Assembly (NCBI RefSeq): GCF_003966975.1
Contig: NZ_AP018437.1
Coordinates: 806,001-870,000 of the forward strand
DNA: 64,000 nt
Reading direction: 5' to 3'
Origin: Pelolinea submarina
GTDB taxonomy: Bacteria; Chloroflexota; Anaerolineae; Anaerolineales; Anaerolineaceae
The translations under genes were made by a program, and so were the position numbers. This document shows, piece after piece, positions 8,635 through 18,861 of the stretch. The notes under the pieces are model-generated. The model was not told the DNA's origin and made no database searches. It saw only the letters and a list, made by a program, of their open reading frames with translations. Numbering within the stretch: position 1 is the stretch's first letter; every line of letters starts with the position of its first letter.

Positions 8635-11600
8635 ATGACTGCTCAATCAACCCATCCGAATTACCAGATCAATGGTGCAGCAACGGGGGCTTACGTATCG
8701 CGCCTGGTTCCGCTTAAAATCGCCCGGGATTTTGAGCTAGTCCCATTGACCCTGTACGATAACCGCCTGCAGGCAGCTTGCGCATATCCGCTCACGCGCG
8801 CCGGTATTGCGGCATTGCAGCGAACACTGCGCTATCCCCTGGATATGGTGCAGGCTTCGCTGCCGGATGTGCGCACCGCACGCTGTTACCTCTATGAAGA
8901 AGCGGACGAATCTCCCAAAGCGTTCTCCATGCAGACAGCGCTGCGCTTGCTGGGGCTGCTGCGCGAAGACCAAATCCATGAGGCTGAAAAACAGCCAACT
9001 GGGAAGGCCGATTTAGGGCAGGTCGCGCTGGAAAAACGCTGGATCAATGCCGAACAATATGCCGAAACGCTGGGATTCTTTGTGAATCTGCCGCATTTGC
9101 GCACCAGCAGCGCCAGCCCGCTGGAAGGCATGAATTTATTCATGCCCTTTGAGCAGGCCGAAGCGCTGGGCGTCCTGCCGCTATGGTGGGTGGGCAGTAC
9201 ACTCTATCTGGCAGTCGATCCCGAAAGGGCCTTGAAGATTGACGCCGGACTGCGGGACCTGGACTTCAACTATCGTCTGGTGACCTGCGACCCGGCCACG
9301 TATGCGCAGCTGCGCAAGCAGATCTACCGGCCGCGTCCAATTGAATTTGAACCGCTCAACGAGTGCCGTACGGCGAACTGGCTGGTGACGGAAAAATTCC
9401 TGCGATCCGATGAGCTAGCTCTGGCGCAGGAGCTTCATGCGCGCAGCGGTATTTCCCTGGCGGTTATTTTACGAGAACAGTTTGATGTAAAAGCAGAGGA
9501 TTGGCTGGATGCGGCCGCCGAAGTCAGCGGGGTCATCCCGGTACACGCGCGCGATCTGCCGGCGGATATTGAAACACGCGTGAGCGCGCTGTGGAATGTA
9601 CTGCCGGAAAACTTGCTGCTGCAATTCGAGTTGCTGCCCTTGAACCGGGAAGACGGCACATTGGTATTGGGCATGGCGGCTGTCAATGAAGAAGCGCTGG
9701 CGATGGCACGCGCTTTCAGCGGCGGGCGGGTGGATGCGCGTCTGATGGAAGCGGGTTTAATCCGGCGTCTGCAGAAGTCCGCGCAGCAGGCCTTACGCAC
9801 CCGCGCAGGGCTTGGCGGACCGCAAATCAATACCGTAACTTTTGGTGAATTTTTGCTTAACACAGGATTGCTCCAGCGCGAACAGTTGGACGAACAGTAC
9901 GAAAAAGGCATCTCCGATCAGGACTTGCCAGCCGCGCTGCTGGAAGCAAATTTACTGAACGAGCTTGATCTGGCTGAAATCTACAGCCTGATCAGCGGCA
10001 TTCCCTTTATCTCCCTGGAATATTTCCAATTCGATGAGCGCCTGATGAAGCTGCTGCCTTCCGAACTGGCCCTGGAGCGAAAACTACTGCCGCTGTTTGA
10101 GAATCAGGGCGATCTTTGGGTGGCTGTGAGCGATTTGCGCAGCTGCGAAGCGCTGGGAGAAGCTGCCGAACGCAGCGGCAAGCGTATTTGGCCGCTGCTG
10201 GTACCGGAGACGGCCCTGCTTGCGGCTCTGAACCGTTTTTACCGTTTCAGCCGCAGCACGCCCCAGGCCGGAATTATCTTCAAATATACCGATGCATTGG
10301 TAAGCGCGGGCTTGCTCTCGCAATCCGACGCCCTGCAGGCGGCCGCGGCCGTGAGCGAACAGGGTAAGGCGCTCGACGAAACTCTGTTGGAGTTGAATAT
10401 CCCGGCTGACGCGCTCTATCCCATCCTGGCGTCTGTGCGGGGTGTTGAATTGGTGGACTTAGGCCTGACCGAAACGCTCGAAGAGAGCTACGACGCGCTG
10501 GGCCAGCTGCGAACTACACGGCGCTGGCAGGAAAAGCTGGACGCGGATGCCGCGCGCTTGCTGGATTTAAACACCGCCCGGCGCCTGACGGCCATCCCCA
10601 TCGCGCAGGCAGCCGACGGCCTTAAGGTGGCTTTCGCCAACCCGTTGTTTGAAGATACGCAGCAGGAATTGACTTTCCTGCTGGGACAGAATATCATCCC
10701 CTGCCTGGCTTCGCGCGCGGAAATCGAAGATGCCATCCAGCGCCTGCTGGGCCAGATGAACCTGGGCACTTCCCTGCTGCTGGCCGGGCGCATCACACTC
10801 AGCCAATTGAATAACGCGCTGGCGCTGGCACGCAGCAGCAATATCCGTTTGGGACGCGCGCTGGTGCACCGCGGTTATATCAGTGAAGCGGAATTGTACG
10901 CGTTCCTGGCGCATCAGGCGCACCTGCCGCTGTTCGACCTTTCCAGCGCAGCGCTGAGCGAAGAAGCCGCGCGCTTGTTGGACCCGGAGGAGGAACGCCG
11001 CGAGGGCCTGCTGCCGTTGGCTGTCAGCGATGATCAGGTCTACCTGGCCATGGTGGATCCGCTCAACGAATCCGGCAAGGGCAGCGTGGAACGGGCGCTG
11101 GGAAAAAAGGTCACGCCTATTCTGGTCAGCGAGAATGATTTCGATTTGGCCATGGAACGCCTTTACCAGGATGAATACCTGGACAAAAGCACGTCCGAAT
11201 TGCTCAAGCGCTCTCCCGAGGATTCGGCTTTCCGCGTTTTCAGCAGCGGGCAATTGATTGTTTTCTTCACTTTCCTGGCCATATCCATTATCTGGCTGGC
11301 GTGGGATTACGTCAGCTACCTGGTGATAACCAACTCGCTGATCAGCATCATCTACCTGCTGTTCTCGGGTTACAAGGCGATCATGATCACCAACGCCATC
11401 AGTAGCGATTTGGAAGTGGATGTGACCGATGAAGATGTGGCCGCGCTCAAAGACCGCGACCTGCCTATTTACACCATCCTGGTGCCGGTATATAAGGAAG
11501 CCCAGGTGCTGCCCAAGCTGCTTAAACGCCTGGGTGAACTGGATTACCCGACTGCTAAATTGGATATCAAGATCCTGATGGAAGCCGGGGATCAGGAAAC

Positions 11601-12597
11601 CATCGACGCGTATTATCTTTCCGAACCGCCGGATTTTATCCATGCGGTGGTGGTGCCGGACGCGCAGCCCAAGACCAAGCCCAAGGCGTGCAATTACGGA
11701 TTGATCCACGCGCGCGGCGAATACCTGGTGATCTACGATGCCGAGGACCTGCCTGAGCTCGATCAGCTCAAACGCGTGGTGGTGGCTTTTCGCAAGGTGC
11801 CGGCGGACGTGGTTTGCATCCAGGCCAAGTTGAACTATTACAACCGCTCTCAAAATGTGCTTACCCAGTGGTTTACCTCCGAGTATTCTATGTGGTTTGA
11901 CCTGCTGCTGCCGGGGTTGGATGACGCGCACGCGCCCATCCCGCTGGGCGGTACCTCCAACCATTTCAAGACCTTTTCGCTGATTGAAGTGGGCGCCTGG
12001 GATCCGTATAACGTAACCGAGGACGCCGACCTGGGCATCCGCTTGTACAAACGCGGCTACCGCACCCGCATTGTGGACAGCACCACCTACGAAGAAGCCA
12101 ACAGCCGCGTGGGCAACTGGATCCGCCAGCGTTCGCGCTGGATCAAGGGGTATATCCAGACCTGGCTGGTGCACATGCGTCACCCGTTCAGGTTACTGCG
12201 CGACATCGGTCCGCGGGCTTTCTTCAGCTTCCAGCTATTGATCGGCGGCACCTTTTTCTCGCTGCTGGTCAACCCGATCTACTGGCTGATGACCTCGGCC
12301 TGGTATTTCTTCCACTGGGACCTGATCCAGCTGCTCTTTCCCGGAGTGATCTTCTTTATCGGCGCCATCTGCTTGTATATCGGCAATTTCGTGTTCACCT
12401 ACGTCAATATTGCCGGCGCCATGCGGCGCAAGTACTATGACATGGTGCGTGTCACACTCTTCAGTCCGGCTTATTGGGCTCTGATGAGCGTTGGCGCCTG
12501 GAAGGGTTTTATCCAATTGCTGACCAAGCCGCATTTCTGGGAAAAAACCATTCACGGACTCAACGTTGAAGAGAATAAGGAGCAGAGCGAATCATGA
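8635..12597 (+). CDS. Giant MshEN-GT2 fusion: c-di-GMP-responsive processive glycosyltransferase
   Basis: 1320 residues. The first ~860 contain five or six successive modules of about 140 residues resembling MshEN/GspE N-terminal domains (for example the LG..L...G.I....L..AL pattern near 715-760). MshEN domains are known c-di-GMP receptors. Two transmembrane helices (about 877-925) lead to a family 2 glycosyltransferase (about 945-1190) with VPVYKE, DAED, TEDADLG and QRSRW, the D,D,TED,QxxRW set of BcsA-like synthases, followed by four membrane segments. It probably polymerises and exports a polysaccharide with the BcsB-like partner. A PilZ domain, usual in BcsA, is not visible; the MshEN array may replace it, as in NfrB. 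Confidence 0.8.
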   Translation: MTAQSTHPNYQINGAATGAYVSRLVPLKIARDFELVPLTLYDNRLQAACAYPLTRAGIAALQRTLRYPLDMVQASLPDVRTARCYLYEEADESPKAFSMQTALRLLGLLREDQIHEAEKQPTGKADLGQVALEKRWINAEQYAETLGFFVNLPHLRTSSASPLEGMNLFMPFEQAEALGVLPLWWVGSTLYLAVDPERALKIDAGLRDLDFNYRLVTCDPATYAQLRKQIYRPRPIEFEPLNECRTANWLVTEKFLRSDELALAQELHARSGISLAVILREQFDVKAEDWLDAAAEVSGVIPVHARDLPADIETRVSALWNVLPENLLLQFELLPLNREDGTLVLGMAAVNEEALAMARAFSGGRVDARLMEAGLIRRLQKSAQQALRTRAGLGGPQINTVTFGEFLLNTGLLQREQLDEQYEKGISDQDLPAALLEANLLNELDLAEIYSLISGIPFISLEYFQFDERLMKLLPSELALERKLLPLFENQGDLWVAVSDLRSCEALGEAAERSGKRIWPLLVPETALLAALNRFYRFSRSTPQAGIIFKYTDALVSAGLLSQSDALQAAAAVSEQGKALDETLLELNIPADALYPILASVRGVELVDLGLTETLEESYDALGQLRTTRRWQEKLDADAARLLDLNTARRLTAIPIAQAADGLKVAFANPLFEDTQQELTFLLGQNIIPCLASRAEIEDAIQRLLGQMNLGTSLLLAGRITLSQLNNALALARSSNIRLGRALVHRGYISEAELYAFLAHQAHLPLFDLSSAALSEEAARLLDPEEERREGLLPLAVSDDQVYLAMVDPLNESGKGSVERALGKKVTPILVSENDFDLAMERLYQDEYLDKSTSELLKRSPEDSAFRVFSSGQLIVFFTFLAISIIWLAWDYVSYLVITNSLISIIYLLFSGYKAIMITNAISSDLEVDVTDEDVAALKDRDLPIYTILVPVYKEAQVLPKLLKRLGELDYPTAKLDIKILMEAGDQETIDAYYLSEPPDFIHAVVVPDAQPKTKPKACNYGLIHARGEYLVIYDAEDLPELDQLKRVVVAFRKVPADVVCIQAKLNYYNRSQNVLTQWFTSEYSMWFDLLLPGLDDAHAPIPLGGTSNHFKTFSLIEVGAWDPYNVTEDADLGIRLYKRGYRTRIVDSTTYEEANSRVGNWIRQRSRWIKGYIQTWLVHMRHPFRLLRDIGPRAFFSFQLLIGGTFFSLLVNPIYWLMTSAWYFFHWDLIQLLFPGVIFFIGAICLYIGNFVFTYVNIAGAMRRKYYDMVRVTLFSPAYWALMSVGAWKGFIQLLTKPHFWEKTIHGLNVEENKEQSES

Positions 12598-14246
12598 ACC
12601 ACGGTGACATTCTCTCCCGGCTGCCGGCCACCTCCAAACTGCGCCCGCAAAAAGAACGGCGCAGCATAATGGAGCTTATCTATATCTCCAAAAAAGAGTC
12701 CCGCGTGGTATTTTGGACCAGCCTGATTTTTTACCTGGCTGTCGGCGCGTTATTCAACCTGTATATTTACCTGGGCAACGGCGACGCGCTCTCGCGCACA
12801 GCCAATGCTTATTACGTGTTGTATTCCCGCGACCCGCACCTGGCGGCCATCGGTTTTATTTGGCCGCCGCTACCGAGTTTGATGCAGCTGCCGCTCTTGC
12901 CCATCCTGAAACCGCTGGGGCTGACGGTCATGGCCGGGCCGATCATTTCGGCGCTGTTCGGCGCGGGATCATTGGTGATGCTGGATGTAGTCCTTGGGCG
13001 GCTGAAAGTTCCCGATAAAGTACGCTGGCTGCTGCTGGCGCTGACCATGCTGCATCCCAACTACGTTTTCCTGTGCGGCAGCGGTATGGCCGAACCCATC
13101 ATCCTGTTTTTTATCCTAGTGGTGATCTGGGGCTACATGCAGATGCCTTACGGCACGCGTTCCTGGGTGATCTGCGGTGCGGGCCTGGCGGCCGGTTTCA
13201 TGGTGCGCTACGAAGCACTGGCGCTCATACTGGGCGTAGCAATCGCGTTGGTGCTGGTGTACTGGCCGGAGTCGGGTGACTGGCGCGATGAGATGGAAGG
13301 GCGCCTGTTGGCCGTGATGGTCCCACCCGCTTACGCGGTAGCCATCTGGCTGTTCCTCAACTGGATGGTGATGGACAGCCCGTTGTATTTCCTGCAAAGT
13401 GAATACAGCCTGGCCAACGCTACCGATATTGCCAGCAATGCCGGCGTGACTCACCCGCTTTTCCTGGCCTGGAATAACATTTTCTATACCATTTCATATA
13501 CTTTCAAGCGCCTGGCGCAGCAGAACATTGCTTTCCTGATCGGTTCGGTGATTGTTTTATTGACCGCTTTTGTAAAGCGTAATCGCAAGATGATCGGCCT
13601 GCTGTTCATTCTGTTCAGCATTCCGGCTTTTACAGCCTATCAGGTGTTCAGCGGGTCGTTGGCTACCTGGCTGCGCTACTGGTTCTATGCCATTCCTTAT
13701 GGCGCGATTGAAATCGGCATGCTGTATCGCATTCTTCAGAGGCGCTGGCGCAACCTCTTTGTGGGGCTGCTGGTTTTCCTGTTCATTATCAGCATTCCAA
13801 TCTCCGTAAACACCATGTACTCGGACGAGAATACCGGCGGGGATATGCAGCGTTTGGGCGCTTATCTCATGCATCCGGCCAGCGAGCCGGAACGGCGTAC
13901 CAGCGACAGCTACTACATCTTCAGGCATGACGCGCCCATCCTGGCGGCTAAGGTGGACGAGGTATCGCGGGAAGGTCTGGTGATGGTGGATGCCAACAAG
14001 AGTTACTATGTCATCCTGGACGCGAAGCATCCTGAGCGTTTGATGATTACCAACGATACCGATTTTCCTGCCGCGCTGCAATATCCGCAGGGCAAGGTGG
14101 CTTATATCCTGATACCGGAAGAAGGTAACGTTTTCTCGCGCACCTATCCGGGTATTTACGACGGAGCTTATGATTGGGCGGTGATGGTGTACGATTTTCC
14201 GGATACTTTAACGAAATACCGCCTGTTCAAGATCTCGCCACAGTAA
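12594..14246 (+). CDS. GT39-like membrane glycosyltransferase
   Basis: 550 residues; the start ATG overlaps the upstream stop by 4 bases, so the two genes are translationally coupled. About ten hydrophobic helices begin near residue 40. An acidic-rich first loop (NGDALSRTANAYYV, about 60-75) and a WPP motif fit the GT39/PMT fold, in which a lipid-linked sugar is transferred on the outer face of the membrane. A C-terminal soluble part of about 130 residues follows the last helix. It may modify the polysaccharide made by the preceding genes or supply its lipid-linked precursor; substrate not deducible. Confidence 0.65.
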   Translation: MNHGDILSRLPATSKLRPQKERRSIMELIYISKKESRVVFWTSLIFYLAVGALFNLYIYLGNGDALSRTANAYYVLYSRDPHLAAIGFIWPPLPSLMQLPLLPILKPLGLTVMAGPIISALFGAGSLVMLDVVLGRLKVPDKVRWLLLALTMLHPNYVFLCGSGMAEPIILFFILVVIWGYMQMPYGTRSWVICGAGLAAGFMVRYEALALILGVAIALVLVYWPESGDWRDEMEGRLLAVMVPPAYAVAIWLFLNWMVMDSPLYFLQSEYSLANATDIASNAGVTHPLFLAWNNIFYTISYTFKRLAQQNIAFLIGSVIVLLTAFVKRNRKMIGLLFILFSIPAFTAYQVFSGSLATWLRYWFYAIPYGAIEIGMLYRILQRRWRNLFVGLLVFLFIISIPISVNTMYSDENTGGDMQRLGAYLMHPASEPERRTSDSYYIFRHDAPILAAKVDEVSREGLVMVDANKSYYVILDAKHPERLMITNDTDFPAALQYPQGKVAYILIPEEGNVFSRTYPGIYDGAYDWAVMVYDFPDTLTKYRLFKISPQ

Positions 14247-14267
14247 ATACCCCATCGACTTTAACAG

Positions 14268-14294
14268 AAACAGCTCACGAACCGTGAGCTGTTT
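14268..14294. terminator. Bidirectional terminator between convergent genes
   Basis: Perfect 12-bp stem (14268-14279 with 14283-14294), loop AAC, T-rich on both strands, between the exopolysaccharide operon and the converging gdhA. Confidence 0.75.
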
Positions 14295-14336
14295 CCTTGA
14301 AAAGGAGATATCCCGGGGGTTAATGTTTACATTAAT

Positions 14337-15617
14337 TTAGATCCAGCCGCGCAGCTGCATGGCTTTGACCACGCGCGCGATGGCGACCATGTAGGCCGCG
14401 TCGCGCATGTAGGCATTTTCGGATAAAGCCATGTCCAGCACAGCGTGGAACGCGCCTGTCAGAATGTGGTCTTCTTTTTCCAAGACCTCATTTTTCGGCC
14501 AGTAATAATTCATATCGTTCTGTACGGACTCAAAATAAGAGACAGTCACACCGCCGCTGTTGCACAGGAAATCGGGCAGCAAGAAGATGCCGCGTTCGCG
14601 GATGACCGTGTCGGCATCCGGGGTGGTGGGGCCGTTGGCGCCTTCGGCGATGATCTTGACGGTTTTGCTGATCTCCGCCACGTTCTGGGCGTTGATTTGT
14701 CCTTCTAATGCTGCCGGAATGAGCACATCCACATCCTTGCTCAGCCAGGCATCGGCGCTTTCAATTTGATATCCGGCTTCCACGGCTTTGGCTTTATTGA
14801 TGCTGCCGTATTGGTCGGTAATACTTTGCAGGAACTGCGGGTCAAAATCTTTTTCCTTGCTGACGGTATAAGAGGCGCGGTCGTCGCGATCCCAATAGGA
14901 AACGCATACCACGTTGCCGCCCAGGATTTGCTTGTAGCCGATGGCTGCATACTGGGCAACATTGCCAAAGCCCTGAATGGCGGCGCGTGTCTTGCCGCTT
15001 TCCAGCTTGAGGTGCTGCATAGCTTCGCGGATGGTATAGACTACGCCGAAGCCGGTGGCTTCCGTGCGGCCCAGTGAACCGCCGCCGCCTACCGGTTTAC
15101 CGGTAATAACGCCGGGGGTGTATTGGCCGGTCAGCTTGGAATATTCATCCATCATCCAGCCCATCATCTGCGGGGTGGTGCCCACATCCGGGGCGGGTAC
15201 GTCCTGCCGCGGCCCGATGTTCTTCCACATTTGCTGCACCCAGCCGCGCACCAGGCGCTCTTTTTCGCTGTTGGAGAGGGTGGAAGGGTCAACGATTACG
15301 CCGCCCTTTCCGCCGCCCAGCGGGATGTCAGCGACAGCGCATTTCCAGGTCATCCAGGTGGCCAGAGCGCGTACGGAATCGATGGTCTCGGATGGATGGA
15401 AGCGCAGTCCGCCTTTGTTTGGCCCGCGCGCGTCGTTATGTTGTACGCGGTAGCCCTGGAAGATGCGCACTTCTCCGGAATCCATACGCACCGGAATGTG
15501 GAAGTGGAACTCGCGCTGGGGCCAGCGCAGGAACTCGCGCACGGTCGGGCTTAATTTCAGCATGTCGGCGACATGGTCGAACTGTTGTTGTGCCATTTGG
15601 AACGGGTTTAAAGCCAT
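14337..15617 (-). CDS. gdhA: Glutamate dehydrogenase
   Basis: 426 residues, the usual length for hexameric bacterial/archaeal Glu/Leu/Phe/Val dehydrogenases. The dimerisation domain holds KGGLRFHP and PLGGGKGGV, which carries the catalytic lysine. PAPDVGT and the nucleotide-binding Rossmann glycine motif (GFGNVAQ, about 225-232) follow. It interconverts glutamate with 2-oxoglutarate and ammonia and sits in the cytoplasm. AGGTGGAG lies upstream of ATG 15617. It is probably the last gene of a minus-strand unit with HPr and the PRD regulator; for an amino-acid or peptide fermenter, glutamate deamination is a plausible role. Some family members prefer other amino acids. Confidence 0.9.
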   Translation of the reverse strand: MALNPFQMAQQQFDHVADMLKLSPTVREFLRWPQREFHFHIPVRMDSGEVRIFQGYRVQHNDARGPNKGGLRFHPSETIDSVRALATWMTWKCAVADIPLGGGKGGVIVDPSTLSNSEKERLVRGWVQQMWKNIGPRQDVPAPDVGTTPQMMGWMMDEYSKLTGQYTPGVITGKPVGGGGSLGRTEATGFGVVYTIREAMQHLKLESGKTRAAIQGFGNVAQYAAIGYKQILGGNVVCVSYWDRDDRASYTVSKEKDFDPQFLQSITDQYGSINKAKAVEAGYQIESADAWLSKDVDVLIPAALEGQINAQNVAEISKTVKIIAEGANGPTTPDADTVIRERGIFLLPDFLCNSGGVTVSYFESVQNDMNYYWPKNEVLEKEDHILTGAFHAVLDMALSENAYMRDAAYMVAIARVVKAMQLRGWI

Positions 15618-15666
15618 AGTTAGTATTTACTCCACCTGACAATATTTTTTCGCGATATTCGCGTTT

Positions 15667-15936
15667 CTATTCAAAGTTGTGGTTTACCAGGGTCACGATT
15701 TCTTCGATGGCCTGATTTTCGTCTTCACCGTTTGCCATGATCTGGATGGTGTGGCCGCTGTAAACTCCCAGAGAGAGGATACGTAGAATACTTTTAGCGT
15801 TGACATCGTTTGACCCGGTGGAGAGATTGCGGACGGTAATGTCGCTCTTAAACTTATTAGCTGTACGCACAAATAAATCAGCCGGCCGTGCGTGCAGTCC
15901 CTGATCGTTATTTAAAGTCAGTTCAGTTTCAACCAT
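15667..15936 (-). CDS. ptsH: Phosphocarrier protein HPr
   Basis: 89 residues, typical for HPr. GLHARPA carries the phosphorylatable histidine near residue 16, and AKSILRIL carries the regulatory serine region near 48. HPr passes phosphate from Enzyme I to sugar-specific EIIA proteins in the cytoplasm. The ATG at 15936 follows a GGAG site. Enzyme I and HPr kinase are not in the window. It can serve both PTS systems encoded here and the PRD regulator just upstream. Confidence 0.93.
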   Translation of the reverse strand: MVETELTLNNDQGLHARPADLFVRTANKFKSDITVRNLSTGSNDVNAKSILRILSLGVYSGHTIQIMANGEDENQAIEEIVTLVNHNFE

Positions 15937-16129
15937 TTATCGCTCCAGAAAGAATTCAATTTAACTGCCCAGTCTTTTACGGCGCGCGTTGAAGCACGGA
16001 GTAGGAGATTAGAACGATTAGATTATAGAATAGGGCTATGGATATTGTTTGTTTTGTTTTTGTAACAACTACTTGTGACAAAGATACTCTTTTTGGTGAA
16101 AAACTCGCAAAAGAGTGCCGTAAAAGGCT

Positions 16130-18196
16130 TTAAATTTTACCGGTTAGTTTTGGCAGCCATTCCCATAATAAATGAATAATCTCGGCGGATTTGCCCGCTT
16201 TGCGCAATTCACTCATAAATTCGGGAATTTGCACCAGCTCGTTCAGCTGGAACAGGGCGGTCAGGTGTGAATTATCGTCGGTGGCGCCTAAAACAAAGAC
16301 CAGATCCACATCCGGTATATGGCTGTTATCAAAATGGAATGGTTGTGACAAACGCATCATGCTCATGCACAATTCATTGACCCCATCTGTCGGTTTGGCA
16401 TGCAGCAGCAGCGTGCCTGAGCCCATGTACATATAAAAGCCGTGGTCTTCGATCAGGCTGATCATGGCGTCCACATAACGCGGTTGGATACATTGATTCT
16501 GAACTAATGGCTGACTGGCAAGTTCAACGAATTCCTGCCAGGAATCAGCTTTGGGTACCAGGCTAATATGGGACATCTTCACCAGATCGACCAGAGAATT
16601 TTGCTGTTCGAGGTAGGTAAGCCTGTGTTCCTGGTTGGTCTGGTTCTTTTCGGTGATCCAGCGCTGGATGTTCTTGATGTCCTCAACCTCGAGAAAAGGA
16701 CTGACTTCAATGACCGGTAAAGACACATCCTCAATTGGGATGGTGCTGATGATGGCCTCGGCGTTCTGGTTGGGTTCCTGCAAATCATCGAAGGTATTGA
16801 TAATTTGCGCGACTTTTAGGTTTGGAAATTCATATTCCAGGCGCGATTTCAGCAGTGAGCTTTTTGAACGGACGCCGTCGTTGGCAATGATGACGGAAAG
16901 ACGTGAATCTTCCACTGTCCGCAGCCGTTCAAGACCGGCCAACAGGTACATGGCGATAAAACCGATCTCTTCCGCCGGCACATCGTTCATCACTTCTTCC
17001 CGCAGAACCTGAATACTGCTCTCGGCAGCCTGATAAACCTGCGGGTATTTTTGTTGGATGATCGGCAGGCTGGCGTTGCGCAGTGGAACGTGATGTTTCA
17101 TCCTGAAAAGGGTGTAATCCAGGTGCAAGGCTAATTCGTGATTCAAAACCTCATCGATTTTAAGCATGGGATGCAGACGCATGGAGCAAATATCGATGAT
17201 TTTTGTGGCAATTTGTTCGCTTCTCTTGGTCGCAACCTGCTGCGGTGGGTTACTTTCATCGGAAAAATGGTAAATATTGTCCCACTTGGTGCTGATTATC
17301 AGCGAGGCGATGATTTCCAGTTCTTTTTCGCTGATTTTAATATCGTATTTCTTTTCAATTTGTGAACCGATCACTTGCGTGATGGAGAATTCATCTGTCT
17401 CGGTAATATCGGGATCGACATCTCCTTCGATAATATTGCCAATGCGCATGGCCATGATGGCAACGCCCAGGTACACCATGATGGTTGAACGTGAAATAAC
17501 CGACATATTCATGCCGATGTTTTCTTCAATGAAGTGTACGATTTGGCGGCAGAAAGGTAATTCAAGCTGGTTTATGAATAGCTCAAAACGACTGGAGATG
17601 CAGGAATTGCAGAATTTTGTCGAGTGCAGAAAGACGTTGGAAAGCAGATACCAGTTTTTGTCCCCCAATTCATAGCGCAGCAGCCTGACCATGGCGAAGC
17701 GGCGTGACACCTCCGGACCCTCGATCCACAATCCTTTTGCCGATTTGCGCTGGAGCTTCAGTCCAAAATTATTCAGCCAGGTCTCCACTTCGCAAATATC
17801 CTTAAAGAGCGTGGAGCGGGAAAAATCTTCCACCTCCACCAACTGTTTGGTGGAGATAGGCTCCTCTACCAGCAGCAGGTAAAGCAGGATAATCCGAACG
17901 CGCTCCTGCCGCGAGAGGACGATATCGCAGTCCTCCAGGTTGTTTATAATGTCCAGCAGCTTATTCTTTTTGTCTTGTGCGGCTACAACTTCGACGCCAT
18001 AGCCGGGCCGGTTGATAAAACTAACCTCGGCGCATTTCAACCAGGAACGTACAACTTCCATGTTATAGCGAATTACGCGAGGGCTCAAACCGGTCTGTTC
18101 GGAAAGTTCTGATAAAGTGGCCTTCCCATTGGCGGAGAGCAGGGCACGCAGGATGGATTGCTGGCGAATATTGATCTCAGGGGCGCGCGTTAACAT
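16130..18196 (-). CDS. PRD-containing transcriptional regulator with EIIA domain (BglG/MtlR type)
   Basis: 688 residues from ATG 18196; a TTG two codons earlier is possible, and no good ribosome site is visible for either. Order: DNA-binding winged helix-turn-helix (about 8-60, with LSEQTGLSPRVIRYN), Mga-like helical region (about 85-165), two PRD domains (about 180-400), an EIIB-like segment (about 405-495) and an EIIA domain (about 540-685, LLLHAKP with the likely phospho-histidine). Such proteins activate PTS operons when HPr and EII phosphorylation report substrate. Divergent from the PTS operon starting at 18372, which it probably controls. Confidence 0.85.
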   Translation of the reverse strand: MLTRAPEINIRQQSILRALLSANGKATLSELSEQTGLSPRVIRYNMEVVRSWLKCAEVSFINRPGYGVEVVAAQDKKNKLLDIINNLEDCDIVLSRQERVRIILLYLLLVEEPISTKQLVEVEDFSRSTLFKDICEVETWLNNFGLKLQRKSAKGLWIEGPEVSRRFAMVRLLRYELGDKNWYLLSNVFLHSTKFCNSCISSRFELFINQLELPFCRQIVHFIEENIGMNMSVISRSTIMVYLGVAIMAMRIGNIIEGDVDPDITETDEFSITQVIGSQIEKKYDIKISEKELEIIASLIISTKWDNIYHFSDESNPPQQVATKRSEQIATKIIDICSMRLHPMLKIDEVLNHELALHLDYTLFRMKHHVPLRNASLPIIQQKYPQVYQAAESSIQVLREEVMNDVPAEEIGFIAMYLLAGLERLRTVEDSRLSVIIANDGVRSKSSLLKSRLEYEFPNLKVAQIINTFDDLQEPNQNAEAIISTIPIEDVSLPVIEVSPFLEVEDIKNIQRWITEKNQTNQEHRLTYLEQQNSLVDLVKMSHISLVPKADSWQEFVELASQPLVQNQCIQPRYVDAMISLIEDHGFYMYMGSGTLLLHAKPTDGVNELCMSMMRLSQPFHFDNSHIPDVDLVFVLGATDDNSHLTALFQLNELVQIPEFMSELRKAGKSAEIIHLLWEWLPKLTGKI

Positions 18197-18371
18197 GCCC
18201 AAAATTTTATCACACAGTTTATATTTGTCACAAGAAATTATGGCAAGAAGCGCACATCTCGATTAAGCCTTCCGTTTGTATAATGCTTGAAGATATTTTT
18301 AATAATCAGAAAAATTTTTAAGTCATTATTTTTTAAAAGTAAAAATCTTTAACATAGAGGTGTCATCAAAC

Positions 18372-18830
18372 GTGGCGGCTGATCTATTATCAAATCTAAT
18401 TGTCATTAAAAGCACAAAAACCAGCAAAGAAGAAGTGCTGCAGGAGTTATCCGACGCAGCCATCGCGGCCGGATATGCCCGGCCCGGATATTGTCAAGCC
18501 ATTTTGGAACGGGAAGCAAAATATCCCACCGGCCTGCACACCCCTGAAATCGAAGTTGCAGTTCCGCATGCAGATGCGGAATGGACGATCAAACCCTCCC
18601 TTACAATCGCAATCCTTGATGAACCGGTAATCTTCGATCCCATGGGCGGTGAAGGTGGTTTGGTTAACGCAGAATTGGTTTTCATGTTGACCATCGAAGA
18701 TGCCTCAGAACACTTGGATTTCCTGCGTTCGTTTTCCAGTTTAATGGAAGTCCCCCAGGTATTGATCGATTTTAAAAATAGCGGTGACCCGGAAGAATTG
18801 ATTTCCATGATTCGTGAAAAGATGGGCTAA
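18372..18830 (+). CDS. PTS EIIA component, galactitol/fructose type
   Basis: 152 residues from GTG 18372, which has AGAGGTG nine to ten bases upstream; a GTG at 18360 overlaps that site and is less likely. The motif VPHADAEW near residue 60 carries the phospho-accepting histidine of the EIIA-Fru/Gat family. It receives phosphate from HPr and passes it to the EIIB encoded at 20020. First gene of an EIIA - aminotransferase - EIIB - EIIC operon. Confidence 0.85.
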   Translation: MAADLLSNLIVIKSTKTSKEEVLQELSDAAIAAGYARPGYCQAILEREAKYPTGLHTPEIEVAVPHADAEWTIKPSLTIAILDEPVIFDPMGGEGGLVNAELVFMLTIEDASEHLDFLRSFSSLMEVPQVLIDFKNSGDPEELISMIREKMG

Positions 18831-18861
18831 TTTATAAATAATATAAGGAGATTTTGTTTAA

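Noticed and set aside
10567-12183. A 538-codon open frame on the minus strand opposite the MshEN-GT2 gene
   Set aside because: It is the antisense shadow of a GC-richer coding sequence; it has no ribosome site, shows no recognisable motif, and the plus-strand frame has clear GT2 motifs.
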